62,054 nucleotides of DNA from an uncultured Clostridia bacterium. Its GTDB lineage: Bacteria > Bacillota > Clostridia > UBA1381 > UBA9506. The translations under genes and the position numbers were made by a program. A model generated the notes under the pieces. That model did no database searches. It was not told where the DNA came from and saw nothing but the letters and a program-made list of their open reading frames with translations. Below, in pieces: positions 41,809 to 51,022 of this stretch. The stretch spans positions 1 through 62,054 of the forward strand of contig CALYAO010000058.1 in assembly GCA_944393605.1 (NCBI GenBank), given 5' to 3'. The stretch's first letter is position 1. Every line of letters begins with the position of its first letter.

Positions 41809-42867
41809 CTATTTGCTCAGTTCGCGGATGGGATCAAACCAAGCATCCTCCACCAGCACAAAGCGTTCATTTGCGACTTTTTCAAACATCCCCACATTGT
41901 CAGAACCCTCAGGAACGAAAATCAGTTCGTTGTTTGTGACCTCGTCCGACGTAAACAGGTCCTGAATGGCCTTTACATCAGCGGGATCCAAGGCTTCTGA
42001 GTTGTATACAAAGGGGCCGTTTAGCACCGGAGTGGATTGGATGATGACGAATTCCTCACCCCGCACCGTATCAAACGGGGCACTGGCGTCGTCTTTGATC
42101 GCATACACAGCACCGGTGGTGTTGGGTTCCCCTTCCACACATTCGGCATAGGGATCAATTTCAGTGTCACAGAAGGCAGCCACATCAGCCTTGGCCGACA
42201 TGAGGTTGAATGCTGAGCCCTGGTGAGACCCGCCAAACAGAACTTGGGAGAAAAGCATGCCTTCGCCGCCCTCGATCAAATCATCTTCGGTGAGATTTCG
42301 GTCGCTGAAGTGGCCAATGATGGAGTTCGTCGGCACCTTAAAGCCAGAGGTAGAGCTGTTGGACACGAAGGACATCCGCTTGCCCTCGATGTTGTCGATG
42401 GAATAGCTGTCGCCATCGGCATATTCCCCCTCGTTGCCTTTTTCAACAGCCAGAAAACTATAATATTTCGCGTCGTCCAGGGTGCCCGATTCACCCGAGT
42501 TGACAAACAAAGGCATAACCGCATCATTGGCTTCTTTTGCTTCGATATAGCCCTGTGCACCCATAAAGCAGATCTGGGCGGTGCCACTTGATAACGACTC
42601 GATGGCAATGGCATAGTCGGTGGTCAATTTTTGCTCAATCTTTTTACCGGTGGCCTGCTCCATGAGCCGCGCATACTCCTCACGGGCCACTTCATAATCC
42701 TCCGCCGACTCGTTGGGATACCAAACAAGCGTGATGGTATCCGCATAGGAACCGCCCTGGGAGCCGCTGTCCGCACTGGTAGAGCTTGGAGTGGCAGAAC
42801 ATCCTGCCAGGGCCGAAACCGCCAAAACAGCACTGATCGCCAGCGCCAAAAAATGCTTACGTTTCAT
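41809..42867 (-). CDS. phnD: Phosphonate-binding lipoprotein PhnD
   Basis: A 352-residue substrate-binding protein. A lipoprotein signal ends in the lipobox LAGC (Cys23), so it is anchored outside the membrane. The phosphonate-binding family is seen in LVWYPNESAEDYEVAREEYARL near 50-71, FMGAQGYIEAKE and SNSSTSGFKVP. ATG 42867 is chosen over 42873 because AAAGGAG is nine bases away from it and only three from the other. It is the first gene of the phn operon. Confidence 0.95.
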   Translation of the reverse strand: MKRKHFLALAISAVLAVSALAGCSATPSSTSADSGSQGGSYADTITLVWYPNESAEDYEVAREEYARLMEQATGKKIEQKLTTDYAIAIESLSSGTAQICFMGAQGYIEAKEANDAVMPLFVNSGESGTLDDAKYYSFLAVEKGNEGEYADGDSYSIDNIEGKRMSFVSNSSTSGFKVPTNSIIGHFSDRNLTEDDLIEGGEGMLFSQVLFGGSHQGSAFNLMSAKADVAAFCDTEIDPYAECVEGEPNTTGAVYAIKDDASAPFDTVRGEEFVIIQSTPVLNGPFVYNSEALDPADVKAIQDLFTSDEVTNNELIFVPEGSDNVGMFEKVANERFVLVEDAWFDPIRELSK

Positions 42868-43103
42868 GATCATTTTCTCCTTTACATACCATAATGAAAT
42901 CCACTATATCTTTGACAGCCTAACAGCTGTTATTTTTGTGTTCCCTTGCATCATGCTGCCTTTCTGTAAAAGCAAAAGCCGCGCGGCGTAAAGCCGGTGT
43001 CAAAACTTCCCCATTCCCATGCTTTTGTCTTGTAGCTTCCATTTGATCTGTTTATGCATGCCAGTTACCCCAATTTTTGTGGCCTTCTGCTGTTTTCTAG
43101 TTG
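42868..43103 (-). promoter_or_regulatory. Leader of the phn operon
   Basis: About 230 bases lie between the likely transcription start and phnD. A GC-rich hairpin around GCCGCGCGGC (near 42979-42988) is followed on the minus strand by TTTTGCTTTT, which could act as an attenuator. No riboswitch class is recognised and no ORF is convincing. Confidence 0.3.
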
Positions 43104-43132
43104 ATTGTATCAGACGAAAATCACCCGAACAA
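43104..43132 (-). promoter_or_regulatory. Sigma-A promoter of the phn operon
   Basis: TTGTTC (43132-43127), 17 bases, TACAAT (43109-43104) on the minus strand. No Pho box is obvious by eye. Confidence 0.7.
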
Positions 43133-43443
43133 GCACGCGGAGGTAAAGGGTATGTAAAGATCTAGTTAAGGAGCAGGCGAAGCCAACCGCTCCAAAAGAC
43201 AGGACCTGCAAACATGCACGCTCTGATTTACAAGCAGCATCCATGCAACGCACGCCTCAAAAAAACAGATCAGAGAAGCAGCTTGCTTTCGTACGAGCAG
43301 CCGTGCGGCGGCCGCATACGCAGCGTTATGTTCCAGAAAGCGCAAAGACTTGCCACAACGGGCCGGTAATCGGTATGCTGGTGTGAAAACGAGTGGTAAC
43401 ATGCCTGTACAAACACGACTCCATTGTCCATCTTTAAAAACCA
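43133..43443. other. Non-coding gap between phn promoter and marR promoter
   Basis: This stretch, and the 640 bp from 42868 to 43506 in which it lies, has no ORF with a ribosome-binding site and recognisable protein. Apart from the two promoters and the phn leader hairpin I see nothing definite in it. Confidence 0.6.
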
Positions 43444-43472
43444 TTGACTTTTATCCGATTTCGGATTATAAT
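43444..43472 (+). promoter_or_regulatory. Promoter and likely operator of marR-MATE
   Basis: TTGACT (43444-43449), 17 bases, TATAAT (43467-43472). The spacer holds the perfect inverted repeat ATCCGATTTCGGAT (43453-43466), well placed as an autoregulatory MarR operator. Confidence 0.82.
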
Positions 43473-43506
43473 GAAACTATCTGGATTGGAAAGAGGGGGA
43501 ACGCCC

Positions 43507-43950
43507 ATGGATAGATCGAGCTCGGACCCACAAGCCACATTCAATCAGCTATACAAGGAAATGGACGAAATCTATCATGCATACGCAAAAAGGCACGGAG
43601 TATCGGATACGGCGCTATGGCTGCTCTACTCCCTTTGCGAAAACAGAGCTGCATGCACGCAGAAGGAACTTTGTTCCGCTTGGCACTATCCGCCGCAGAC
43701 CATCAATTCCGCCTTAAAGCGCCTGGAAAAACAAGGCCTCGTCACGCTGAGGTTTCGTTCTGAAAACCACAAGAACAAGTGGGTCATGCTCACAGAAGCG
43801 GGAAAAACATATGCGCAAGCAATCATTGCGCCCCTGATTGCTGCGGAACAAAGGACATTTCAAGGACTGAAAAAAACGGAAAGGGAGACGCTGGTGGCCC
43901 TAACGCAAAAATATGCAATCCTGTTGCGCGATCAAATCAACGAGATATAA
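43507..43950 (+). CDS. MarR-family transcriptional regulator
   Basis: A 147-residue winged-helix regulator with the recognition region CTQKELCSAWHYPPQTINSALKRLEKQGLV near 52-81 and the wing RFRSENHKNKWVMLTEAG. It lies 154 bases upstream of a MATE exporter on the same strand, the common local-repressor arrangement. ATG 43507 follows GAGGGGGA; the frame upstream runs through the promoter. Confidence 0.92.
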   Translation: MDRSSSDPQATFNQLYKEMDEIYHAYAKRHGVSDTALWLLYSLCENRAACTQKELCSAWHYPPQTINSALKRLEKQGLVTLRFRSENHKNKWVMLTEAGKTYAQAIIAPLIAAEQRTFQGLKKTERETLVALTQKYAILLRDQINEI

Positions 43951-44104
43951 ATCGCCTGCTGCTTACCATGCTTGTTTGATCGCAACAAGCCTCCCATGCG
44001 CCTTGTTTCGGCAGCATCCGGCGCGAAATGGGACATTTTTGCTGCCGAAGTTTTCAAGAAATTTCCAATGAGAAAAACTGTACTGAAAGGAAGGACACAC
44101 TCAT

Positions 44105-45451
44105 ATGAACTCCACTGCACTCTTTGCGAGAACGCCGCCGCTGCGGCTTTTCTTTCTGGCTTCTATTCCCGGCGCAATCAGCATGCTGGCGTCGGCGCTC
44201 TATCAGACGCTTGACGGGATTTTTGTGGGCCAATATCTCGGAGCAACTGCCTTTGCTGCACTCAACCTCGCCATGCCGTTTGTGATTATCAACTTTGCGC
44301 TGGCGGACCTAATCGGCGTCGGTTCGGCCGTTCCCATTTCTGTTTGCCTCGGAAAAAAACAGGAACAGCAGGCAAACAACATTTTCACTTGCGCCTGTCT
44401 CATGATTGTTGGTGCGGGCATATTGGTTGGCGCCCTTATGTTTACCACCGCCCCGCTGTTGATTCGGCTCATGGGCGCAGAGGGGGAATTCGCCACGTTG
44501 GCAGTCCAGTACCTGCGGGTTTATGCGCTTTGTTCGCCAGTAACAACAATCGTGTTTGCGGCCGATAATTACTTGCGGATCAGCGGATTCATCCGCGGCA
44601 GCATGTTTTTAAACATCCTGATGTCCGTTTTGATTGCGGTATTGGAATTTGTGTTTCTCAGCATATTCCATTGGGGAATCTGGGCAGCCGCACTAGCAAC
44701 CTGCTCGGGCATGCTTATCTGTGCCATCATTGCTTTTATTCCCTTTTTTCGGGGAAAGGCGCTGCTCCGGTTTTGCAGGCCGCGTTTTAGCGGCAAGATG
44801 ATTCGGCAAATTGTCGCATGCGGGAGCCCAAACTTCTTAAACAACATCGCAGGCCGAATCACCTCTATTTTAATGAATGCCATTCTGGTGCGTCTGGGCG
44901 GCGAGATGGCCGTTTCGGTATATGGCGTTTTGATGTTTGCAGATGGGTTCATCCTGCCGCTTCTATACGGGATGTGCGACTCCCTGCAGCCTGCAGTTGG
45001 ATATAACTGGGGCGCGCAAAAGTTCTCCCGGGTGCGGGCGATTGAAAAATGCTGCTTTACGGCAAGCGGTGTCGTCTCCCTGCTTGCGGTGCTCGTCATC
45101 CTGCTGTTCCCGGAACAGATCACCAATCTGTTTGTGGCAGATGCCGGAGCGGATGTCCTGCATATTTCGGTTTTCGCATTGCGGCTTTTCAGCATTACCT
45201 ACATCACGCGATGGTTTTCCTTTGCAACGCAGAGTTACATGCTGGCGATTGAAAAACCGCTCCCCGCATCCATCATTTCAGTGTCAACCGCGCTGATTTT
45301 CCCTGTCGTCCTGGTCGCGGCCCTTTGGCCGCTGGGACTGACGGGCATCTGGCTGAACTTTGCGGGGACGTCCGTTCTCGCCGCTCTGCTGTCCCTGGTC
45401 ATTCTCATTAAGTTCCGCCGTGAGCTCAAGCAGCCCGACAAAGAGGTATAA
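44105..45451 (+). CDS. MATE-family efflux transporter
   Basis: A 448-residue membrane protein with about 12 predicted helices and the MATE pattern LYQTLDGIFVGQYLGATAFAALNLAMP near 34-60, with the mirrored half after residue 230 (GGEMAVSVYGVLMFADGFILPLLYGMCDSLQP). It probably exports drugs or a metabolite using a Na+ or H+ gradient. Control by the upstream MarR is inferred from position. Confidence 0.93.
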   Translation: MNSTALFARTPPLRLFFLASIPGAISMLASALYQTLDGIFVGQYLGATAFAALNLAMPFVIINFALADLIGVGSAVPISVCLGKKQEQQANNIFTCACLMIVGAGILVGALMFTTAPLLIRLMGAEGEFATLAVQYLRVYALCSPVTTIVFAADNYLRISGFIRGSMFLNILMSVLIAVLEFVFLSIFHWGIWAAALATCSGMLICAIIAFIPFFRGKALLRFCRPRFSGKMIRQIVACGSPNFLNNIAGRITSILMNAILVRLGGEMAVSVYGVLMFADGFILPLLYGMCDSLQPAVGYNWGAQKFSRVRAIEKCCFTASGVVSLLAVLVILLFPEQITNLFVADAGADVLHISVFALRLFSITYITRWFSFATQSYMLAIEKPLPASIISVSTALIFPVVLVAALWPLGLTGIWLNFAGTSVLAALLSLVILIKFRRELKQPDKEV

Positions 45452-45483
45452 AGCGTCCAAAAATGTAAAAGGAGGTTTCGGAT

Positions 45484-46104
45484 ATGAACATTATCACCAT
45501 CAGCCGTGAATTTGGCAGCGGCGGCCGCGAAATCGGAAAACGAATGGCCGATATCCTGGGGTATGCCTACTACGACAAAGAGATTGAGATTGAAGTCGCC
45601 AAGCGTATGAACATGGACGTCGGATATGTTTCACAGGCCATAGACCGCGGGGTTCTCATGAACATTCCGCTCCACTTTGGCATGACATTTGCCGACTCCT
45701 ATGCAATGAAACAACAGGTGGGCATTCTGGTGGAAAAACAGCGCATTCTAAAGGAAATTGCGCAAACCTCTCATTGCGTCATTGTGGGCCGTGCGGCGGA
45801 TGTCATCCTGACCGAATATCAGCCTTTTAAAATTTTCGTGTATGCCGATATGGCATATAAAATCAGCCGTTGTCAGGGATATGCAGAGGCAGGAGAAAAC
45901 CTCTCCCCCTCCGAAATGGAAAAAGCGATTCGGAAAATCGATGCCAAACGTTCCCAATATCACGGACTGTTTCCGGGAACAGACTGGGGCAGCAAAGAAC
46001 AATACCATCTTTGCGTCAATACAACGGGACTCACCATCAAAAAGATCGTTCCGCACATCGCAGATTATGCCCGCTGCTGGTTTGAGGGCCAGAGGGAGAA
46101 CTAG
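45484..46104 (+). CDS. Cytidylate-kinase-like family protein
   Basis: A 206-residue P-loop protein of the cytidylate kinase-like family (PF13189). The start is ITISREFGSGGREIGKRMAD with the nucleotide-binding loop at about 6-20, followed by YYDKEIEIEVAKRMN and CVIVGRAADVIL near 98-109. Relatives are common in clostridia, and their substrate is unknown. It follows the MATE gene by 32 bases with an AAAGGAGG site, so it may belong to the same transcript. Confidence 0.88.
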   Translation: MNIITISREFGSGGREIGKRMADILGYAYYDKEIEIEVAKRMNMDVGYVSQAIDRGVLMNIPLHFGMTFADSYAMKQQVGILVEKQRILKEIAQTSHCVIVGRAADVILTEYQPFKIFVYADMAYKISRCQGYAEAGENLSPSEMEKAIRKIDAKRSQYHGLFPGTDWGSKEQYHLCVNTTGLTIKKIVPHIADYARCWFEGQREN

Positions 46105-46162
46105 AGAATGGCACTTTCCCCATACATGCTTGCAGGCAGTCGCATCCTTCCAAAAGCATCAC

Positions 46163-46190
46163 AAAACGCCGGGCCACAGCCCGGCGTTTT
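46163..46190. terminator. Bidirectional terminator
   Basis: AAAACGCCGGGC, five bases, CCCGGCGTTTT. It lies between two converging genes. Confidence 0.88.
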
Positions 46191-46233
46191 CTTCATAAGA
46201 GGCAACACAATCCTGCACAGCAACAAACGCCCC

Positions 46234-47487
46234 TCAGTCTGCCGCATAGACCGCCAGCGCACTGTTTGCCGCACTATGCCCATAATACTCCTCAGAGAGT
46301 GCCAGACCGCTGTCGATGCGTCGTTCGGTCTGGTCCACCTGCACATACAGCGCAAACTCGCCCGCCGGGGTTTTCCGCAAAAAAGCAACCTCACTGGGGT
46401 CTGACAGCACATGAGGCGCAAAGTCCGTGCCCTCCGAGCCCTTTGTAGCCGGATGGGCTGCGCCGTCTGCCAAGTCCATCCGCCAGATCCCCTGCGGCTG
46501 CGCCTCCCATGCCTCCAACGTCTTTTGCTCCTCCCTTGCGGCGTAATACAGCGTCATGCCATCCTGCGAAAATGCCGGTGTCATGGCCGTTTTTCCCGGT
46601 CCCAGCAGGGATTGCTGCCGGCCGCTTGGCACGGACAGCAAAACCAGCCCTTTGTTCCGGTTCATGCCTCGTCCTGCACCGCTTACGAAGGCCACCTGCG
46701 CTCCATCCGGTGCAACCGCCAAGTTGTCTGCATAGGGCAGCACCGTTGTATCCGAAAAGACACGGTACGTCCCCGTTGCCACCTCGTATACTCCCAACGG
46801 GACACCATCCGCCGACAAGGATGCCGATGTGGTTTTGTCCCAGAGAAACAGCTGCCGGCCGTCGGATGAAATGCCGGCCAGCGCGGGCGCCTTGCCAACC
46901 GCGCCTTCGGACGGCACCTCCGCCCGAAGCAGCACCTCCTCTCCGCCCGCGAGCGGATGAGCCGTCACGCCCACAGGGCGCATGGCAGGCCCGTCTGCTC
47001 CATGTTCCCCCGTATATGCGTCCGCATACACCACACCATCCCCAAACAACAGGCTATCATAGATATGCCCATTTGCTGAAAGTGTCGTGTGCGTATCCTC
47101 CTCCACGCCGTAGCGATACAGGCCGCCTGTCCGGGGTGCATAGGCCAGCTGCGCCCCGGACAGCCACACAAACGAAACCACCTGCTGCGCAACCGGCTGG
47201 ACACGTTTCGCATCTGCGGCCAGCGAGGCAACATATAGCGCCTCCCCTTTGATGTATGCGGCATACCGGCCATCCTCCGAAATCAGCGGATGCCGGACCT
47301 TCCCGCCGCCGTCGAGCTGCCGCACGTCGCCGCCCGGAAGCGTCGCCAAATACAGCCCATCCGCCTTCCCATAGACCGCCAGGTCGCCGGCATAGCCCGC
47401 CGGCCAGTTGACCGGGACGCTACACCCCAGTATGCCGGCCAGTGCTCCCAATGCTGCCGTCAGCAAAACTGCCCGCATGCCCCGCAA
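46234..47487 (-). CDS. TolB-like beta-propeller lipoprotein
   Basis: A protein of about 417 residues with a lipoprotein signal ending in GILGC, then repeated four-stranded blades with SEDGRYAAYI, SSDGRQLFLW, APDGAQVAFVSG and SQDGMTLYYAA, the WD40-like/TolB pattern. It should sit on the outer face of the membrane; its ligand is unknown. TTG 47487 is chosen because GAGGTGG lies five bases upstream; ATG 47478 and GTG 47496 are alternatives and do not change the call. Confidence 0.78.
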   Translation of the reverse strand: MRGMRAVLLTAALGALAGILGCSVPVNWPAGYAGDLAVYGKADGLYLATLPGGDVRQLDGGGKVRHPLISEDGRYAAYIKGEALYVASLAADAKRVQPVAQQVVSFVWLSGAQLAYAPRTGGLYRYGVEEDTHTTLSANGHIYDSLLFGDGVVYADAYTGEHGADGPAMRPVGVTAHPLAGGEEVLLRAEVPSEGAVGKAPALAGISSDGRQLFLWDKTTSASLSADGVPLGVYEVATGTYRVFSDTTVLPYADNLAVAPDGAQVAFVSGAGRGMNRNKGLVLLSVPSGRQQSLLGPGKTAMTPAFSQDGMTLYYAAREEQKTLEAWEAQPQGIWRMDLADGAAHPATKGSEGTDFAPHVLSDPSEVAFLRKTPAGEFALYVQVDQTERRIDSGLALSEEYYGHSAANSALAVYAAD

Positions 47488-47596
47488 TAGAACCACCTCA
47501 CTTGATAAACGGCTTTCCCATAAATTCCAATTTATTCCATTTTATTGTATCCCAACTGCTTTGTCAACGCAAGTCCACGCATCTTTCGTTATGCGC

Positions 47597-47643
47597 AAAA
47601 CAGCCCGGCTAGGAAGAATCTACTCCCACAGCCGGGCTGTTTT
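47597..47643. terminator. Terminator after the pseudouridine synthase gene
   Basis: AAAACAGCCCGGCT at 47597-47610 and its perfect reverse complement at 47630-47643, with A and T tracts. It lies 26 bases past the stop of the minus-strand gene. Confidence 0.85.
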
Positions 47644-47668
47644 GAATGTTTTTCACGCAATATGCCCT

Positions 47669-48634
47669 CTATGCTTCGGATCCGTCCGCCGTCTCCAGCA
47701 GCGCGGCAAGCTCCGACGGAATGGCAAACGTCTTGCCATCCAGATATTGCAGGATGCCGCAGTCCTCCGTGAGCGCAAAGGTCAGCCGACAGGAACACAG
47801 CGCCTGGCGCCGGAGCGCGGGGTGCTTACCCAATGTCCCATACTTGCCGTCCCCCAGGAGCGGATGCCCGATGTGCGCCAAATGGGCACGGATTTGATGG
47901 GTGCGCCCCGTCACCAGCTCCACTTCCAGCAGGGAAAGGCCATTTTTCTCCGCCAGCACCCGATACCTTGTCACAATCTCCCGCCCGCCGGGCATGGGCG
48001 CATCCGAGACCACCACGCGGTTGTCCGCCGCATGCTTCACCAGATACCCATGGAGCGTGTCAGACTGGTGCGGAAGGCGGCCATGTACCACACATTCATA
48101 AAACTTATGTACCTGCCGTGTCTTGATGATCCGGCTCATGATGCGCAGGCTTTCCGCGTTTTTTGCCGCGATCACAATCCCCCGCGTATTGCGGTCAATG
48201 CGGTTACACAGCGCGGGCGCAAAGGTCAGCGCCGCATGGGGGTCGTATTCCCCCCGCTGATAGAGATACGCTGTGATGTGACCAATGAGCGTGTTGGTGC
48301 GCTCCGTCTCATCTGCATGCACCACCATGCCCTGTGGCTTATCCACCAACAGCAGGTTGTCATCCTCATACACAACCGTAAGCTGCGGTGTCTTGATGCG
48401 GCGCCAGCTATCCTGCTCGTTTGGCCGCTCAAAGAATTCGTCATTGATATACAGCTCCAAAACATCCCCAACCGCGAGCTTATAGCCTTCCTCGCCCCGC
48501 TTGCCGTTTACTTTGGCGCGTTTTTTGCGAATGGCCTTATACACCATGCTTTTGGGCATGGTGGGCAGGGACTTGATCAAAAACTTGTCCAGCCGCTGGC
48601 CCGCATCGTCGGTCGATACCACAATTCGCTTCAT
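47669..48634 (-). CDS. RluA-family pseudouridine synthase
   Basis: A 321-residue RNA pseudouridine synthase. An S4 RNA-binding domain (about 12-70, QRLDKFLIKSLPTMPKS) precedes the catalytic domain, with the active-site Asp in CNRIDRNTRGIVIAAKN near 173-189 and TGRTHQIRAHLAHIGHPLLGDGKYG later. The target (23S rRNA or tRNA) cannot be told from sequence alone. GGAGGGG precedes ATG 48634. Confidence 0.94.
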   Translation of the reverse strand: MKRIVVSTDDAGQRLDKFLIKSLPTMPKSMVYKAIRKKRAKVNGKRGEEGYKLAVGDVLELYINDEFFERPNEQDSWRRIKTPQLTVVYEDDNLLLVDKPQGMVVHADETERTNTLIGHITAYLYQRGEYDPHAALTFAPALCNRIDRNTRGIVIAAKNAESLRIMSRIIKTRQVHKFYECVVHGRLPHQSDTLHGYLVKHAADNRVVVSDAPMPGGREIVTRYRVLAEKNGLSLLEVELVTGRTHQIRAHLAHIGHPLLGDGKYGTLGKHPALRRQALCSCRLTFALTEDCGILQYLDGKTFAIPSELAALLETADGSEA

Positions 48635-48645
48635 AAACCCCTCCG

Positions 48646-50058
48646 CTATGCCGCCTGTTCATTCGCACGAATCAGCCGGTTGAGTCGCCTGATTTCAAAC
48701 CCCAAAAAGATTGCCGCAATGATCGCGGACAACAGATCCGCAAGCGGAGATGCCCAAATGACACCATAGATCTCCTTGCCTTCGGGGAACAGCAGCGGCA
48801 GCAGAATGATCGCCGGGATAAACAGCACAATTTGCCGGGATGCGCTCAAAATGACCGAGGTCCGGGAGTTGCCGATGGCCATGAAATAGTTGGAACTGAG
48901 CACCTGGAAGCCCACCACCGGCATGAACAAAGAGGTGATGCGCAGCGCCATGGCGCCAAACTTCTGCAGATCGGGGTCATTGCGGTTAAAGATACGGATG
49001 ATCAGCTCGGGCATGATCTGGGCGACCAAGAAACCCAGCGTCATCCAAATGGTTCCATACAGAAGTGCGGTCAAAAACACCTGTTTGACCCGTCGATAAT
49101 CCTTGGCACCATAGTTGTAGCCCAACAGCGGCTGAATACCCTGATTGATGCCATACAGCGGCATGAGAAGCACCATGCCGAGGCTGGTCACGATGCCAAA
49201 CGCCGCCAGCGCCACATCGCCGCCCCGCGCGCTGTCCATCGCGCTGCCATAGATGGTGAGACTGTTGTTGTACAGCAAAATGATGGCGGCACTTGCCACC
49301 TGGATCAAAAACTGAGGCAGACCCAACCGAAAGATGGGCAGGATACAATGCGGATCAAATCGCCGCAGGGACAGTTTGAGATGGCTGTGCCGGCTGAGGT
49401 AATAGGCGACAATCCAAACCGCGGAGACTGCTTGTCCCAAAATGGTCGCAATTGCAGCACCCCGCACGCCCAGGCCAAATCCAAAGATAAACACAGGATC
49501 CAACACGATGTTGACCGCCGCACCTACGACGGAGGTATACATGGCGACCCGCGCATTGCCCTCTGCGCGGATATTCTGATTGAGCCCCGCGCTTACCAGC
49601 TGGAACGGGATACCCAAAATGATCACAAACAGATACTCCTTTGCAAGCTCTGACGTCACCTGGGAGGTTGCCGACGTCCCCGACAGCAGCAGAATCTGGT
49701 CCAGCAAAAAGAAGGAAGGGATCATCACGATCACCGAAAAACAGAGGAGCAGCACAAAGGCTGTGCTGTTCACCCGTGCGGCTTCCCGCCGCTTTTTCTC
49801 TCCCAGCTTCAAAGAAATGATGGCAGACGCACCCGTCCCCACCAGCGCCGAAAATGCCGCGAGGATGGTGGTGTAAGGCAGCGCCGCGGTGACGGCACTG
49901 AGTGCTTCGCTGCACAGTTGCCCGACATAGATGCGGTCTACCAGATTATAGAGCAGGTTAACGATGTTGGCCAGGATGGCCGGGATGGATAACTTCAAAA
50001 TCAGCTTTGTTACGCTTTCTTCCTGATAATTGCGCAGTTTGCTTTCCAAAAAGGTCAC
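48646..50058 (-). CDS. MATE-family efflux transporter (second)
   Basis: A 470-residue MATE protein with about 12 helices: NIVNLLYNLVDRIYVGQLCSEALSAVT near 32-58 and GINQGIQPLLGYNYGAKDYRRVKQVFLTA in the second half. It resembles the NorM/DinF-like clostridial group, not the MATE gene at 44105. The start is GTG with a weak ribosome-binding site, so the first residues are uncertain. An AraC regulator gene ends 22 bases upstream on the same strand and may control it. Confidence 0.92.
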   Translation of the reverse strand: MTFLESKLRNYQEESVTKLILKLSIPAILANIVNLLYNLVDRIYVGQLCSEALSAVTAALPYTTILAAFSALVGTGASAIISLKLGEKKRREAARVNSTAFVLLLCFSVIVMIPSFFLLDQILLLSGTSATSQVTSELAKEYLFVIILGIPFQLVSAGLNQNIRAEGNARVAMYTSVVGAAVNIVLDPVFIFGFGLGVRGAAIATILGQAVSAVWIVAYYLSRHSHLKLSLRRFDPHCILPIFRLGLPQFLIQVASAAIILLYNNSLTIYGSAMDSARGGDVALAAFGIVTSLGMVLLMPLYGINQGIQPLLGYNYGAKDYRRVKQVFLTALLYGTIWMTLGFLVAQIMPELIIRIFNRNDPDLQKFGAMALRITSLFMPVVGFQVLSSNYFMAIGNSRTSVILSASRQIVLFIPAIILLPLLFPEGKEIYGVIWASPLADLLSAIIAAIFLGFEIRRLNRLIRANEQAA

Positions 50059-50079
50059 CTCATCTGCAATGGGATTGGA

Positions 50080-51000
50080 TTATGCCTGGGCCTCTTCCAC
50101 CCGATTGACACGTTTTTTGCGTTCCGCCTGCCGAAACTTGAGCGGCGTAATCTCCGTGGACTTCCGAAAGATATCGTTAAACCGCTGTTGGCTGGAGAAG
50201 CCAACCGTCGCCGCCACTTCCGAGATGCGCATATCGGTGTTGGCGAGCAGTTCTTTGGCCGCCTCCACCCGCACCTTTAAGATGTAGCTTTTGGGGCTGA
50301 TCTGGAAGCGGTTTTTAAACGCATGCGCAAAATAGCTGTCACTCAAATAGATGTACTTTGCCACATCCGTCAGGCTGATCTCCTTGGCATAGTTCTGGTC
50401 AATGTATTCCTTCGCCACGTTCAGAAGCTCGTTGAGCTTTAAATTCCGGTTTTTCGTGCTGATATCCAGATCTTTTTTGAGATTGCGGGACACCAGCACA
50501 AACAGCTCCATAAACAGCAGGCTGGACAGAAAGTCCCCCCACTGCTCCTGCCGGCTGCGCTCCCGCACGATGCGGTTCATCACGTGCGCAATGTCGTTTT
50601 TGCGCCCCAGTTTCATGAAGATAAACGGGCCGCTTGCCTCGTCTTCCACGAACTCAATAAAGTCCGCCACGGCAACGTGGTTCTGCGGGCCGCCCTCCCG
50701 CTGCTTAAACTTGAAGCTCAGCACAATAAACTCGCAGCTTTCGGTCTTGACGATAAACTTGTGACTCTTCTGCGGTTTGATGATGACGACACTGTGCGGC
50801 GACATATTGACGTCCATACCGTCAATTTGAAACACCGCCGTCCCCTTTTTCATGTATACCATCTCAAAGTGGTCATGCCGGTTGGGCTGCATGGACCATT
50901 CCACATCATGGATTTTTTCAATGGTCTTGACAATCACCGGCATAAAGGGCAATTTGCTGACCATATCCTCCCACGCGCGCGGGAGCGGTGTCGGTTCCAT
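50080..51000 (-). CDS. AraC-family transcriptional regulator (second)
   Basis: A 306-residue regulator with an N-terminal cupin domain (RHDHFEMVYMKKGTAVFQIDG near 41-61) and a C-terminal double helix-turn-helix (about 205-300) with ISLTDVAKYIYLSDSYFAHAFK and ISEVAATVGFSSQQRFNDIFRK. ATG 51000 follows GAGGAGGAAATCCT; the long frame upstream overlaps rarA and is not used. It lies between rarA and the MATE gene on one strand. Confidence 0.93.
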   Translation of the reverse strand: MEPTPLPRAWEDMVSKLPFMPVIVKTIEKIHDVEWSMQPNRHDHFEMVYMKKGTAVFQIDGMDVNMSPHSVVIIKPQKSHKFIVKTESCEFIVLSFKFKQREGGPQNHVAVADFIEFVEDEASGPFIFMKLGRKNDIAHVMNRIVRERSRQEQWGDFLSSLLFMELFVLVSRNLKKDLDISTKNRNLKLNELLNVAKEYIDQNYAKEISLTDVAKYIYLSDSYFAHAFKNRFQISPKSYILKVRVEAAKELLANTDMRISEVAATVGFSSQQRFNDIFRKSTEITPLKFRQAERKKRVNRVEEAQA

Positions 51001-51022
51001 AGGATTTCCTCCTCTTTCTTCT

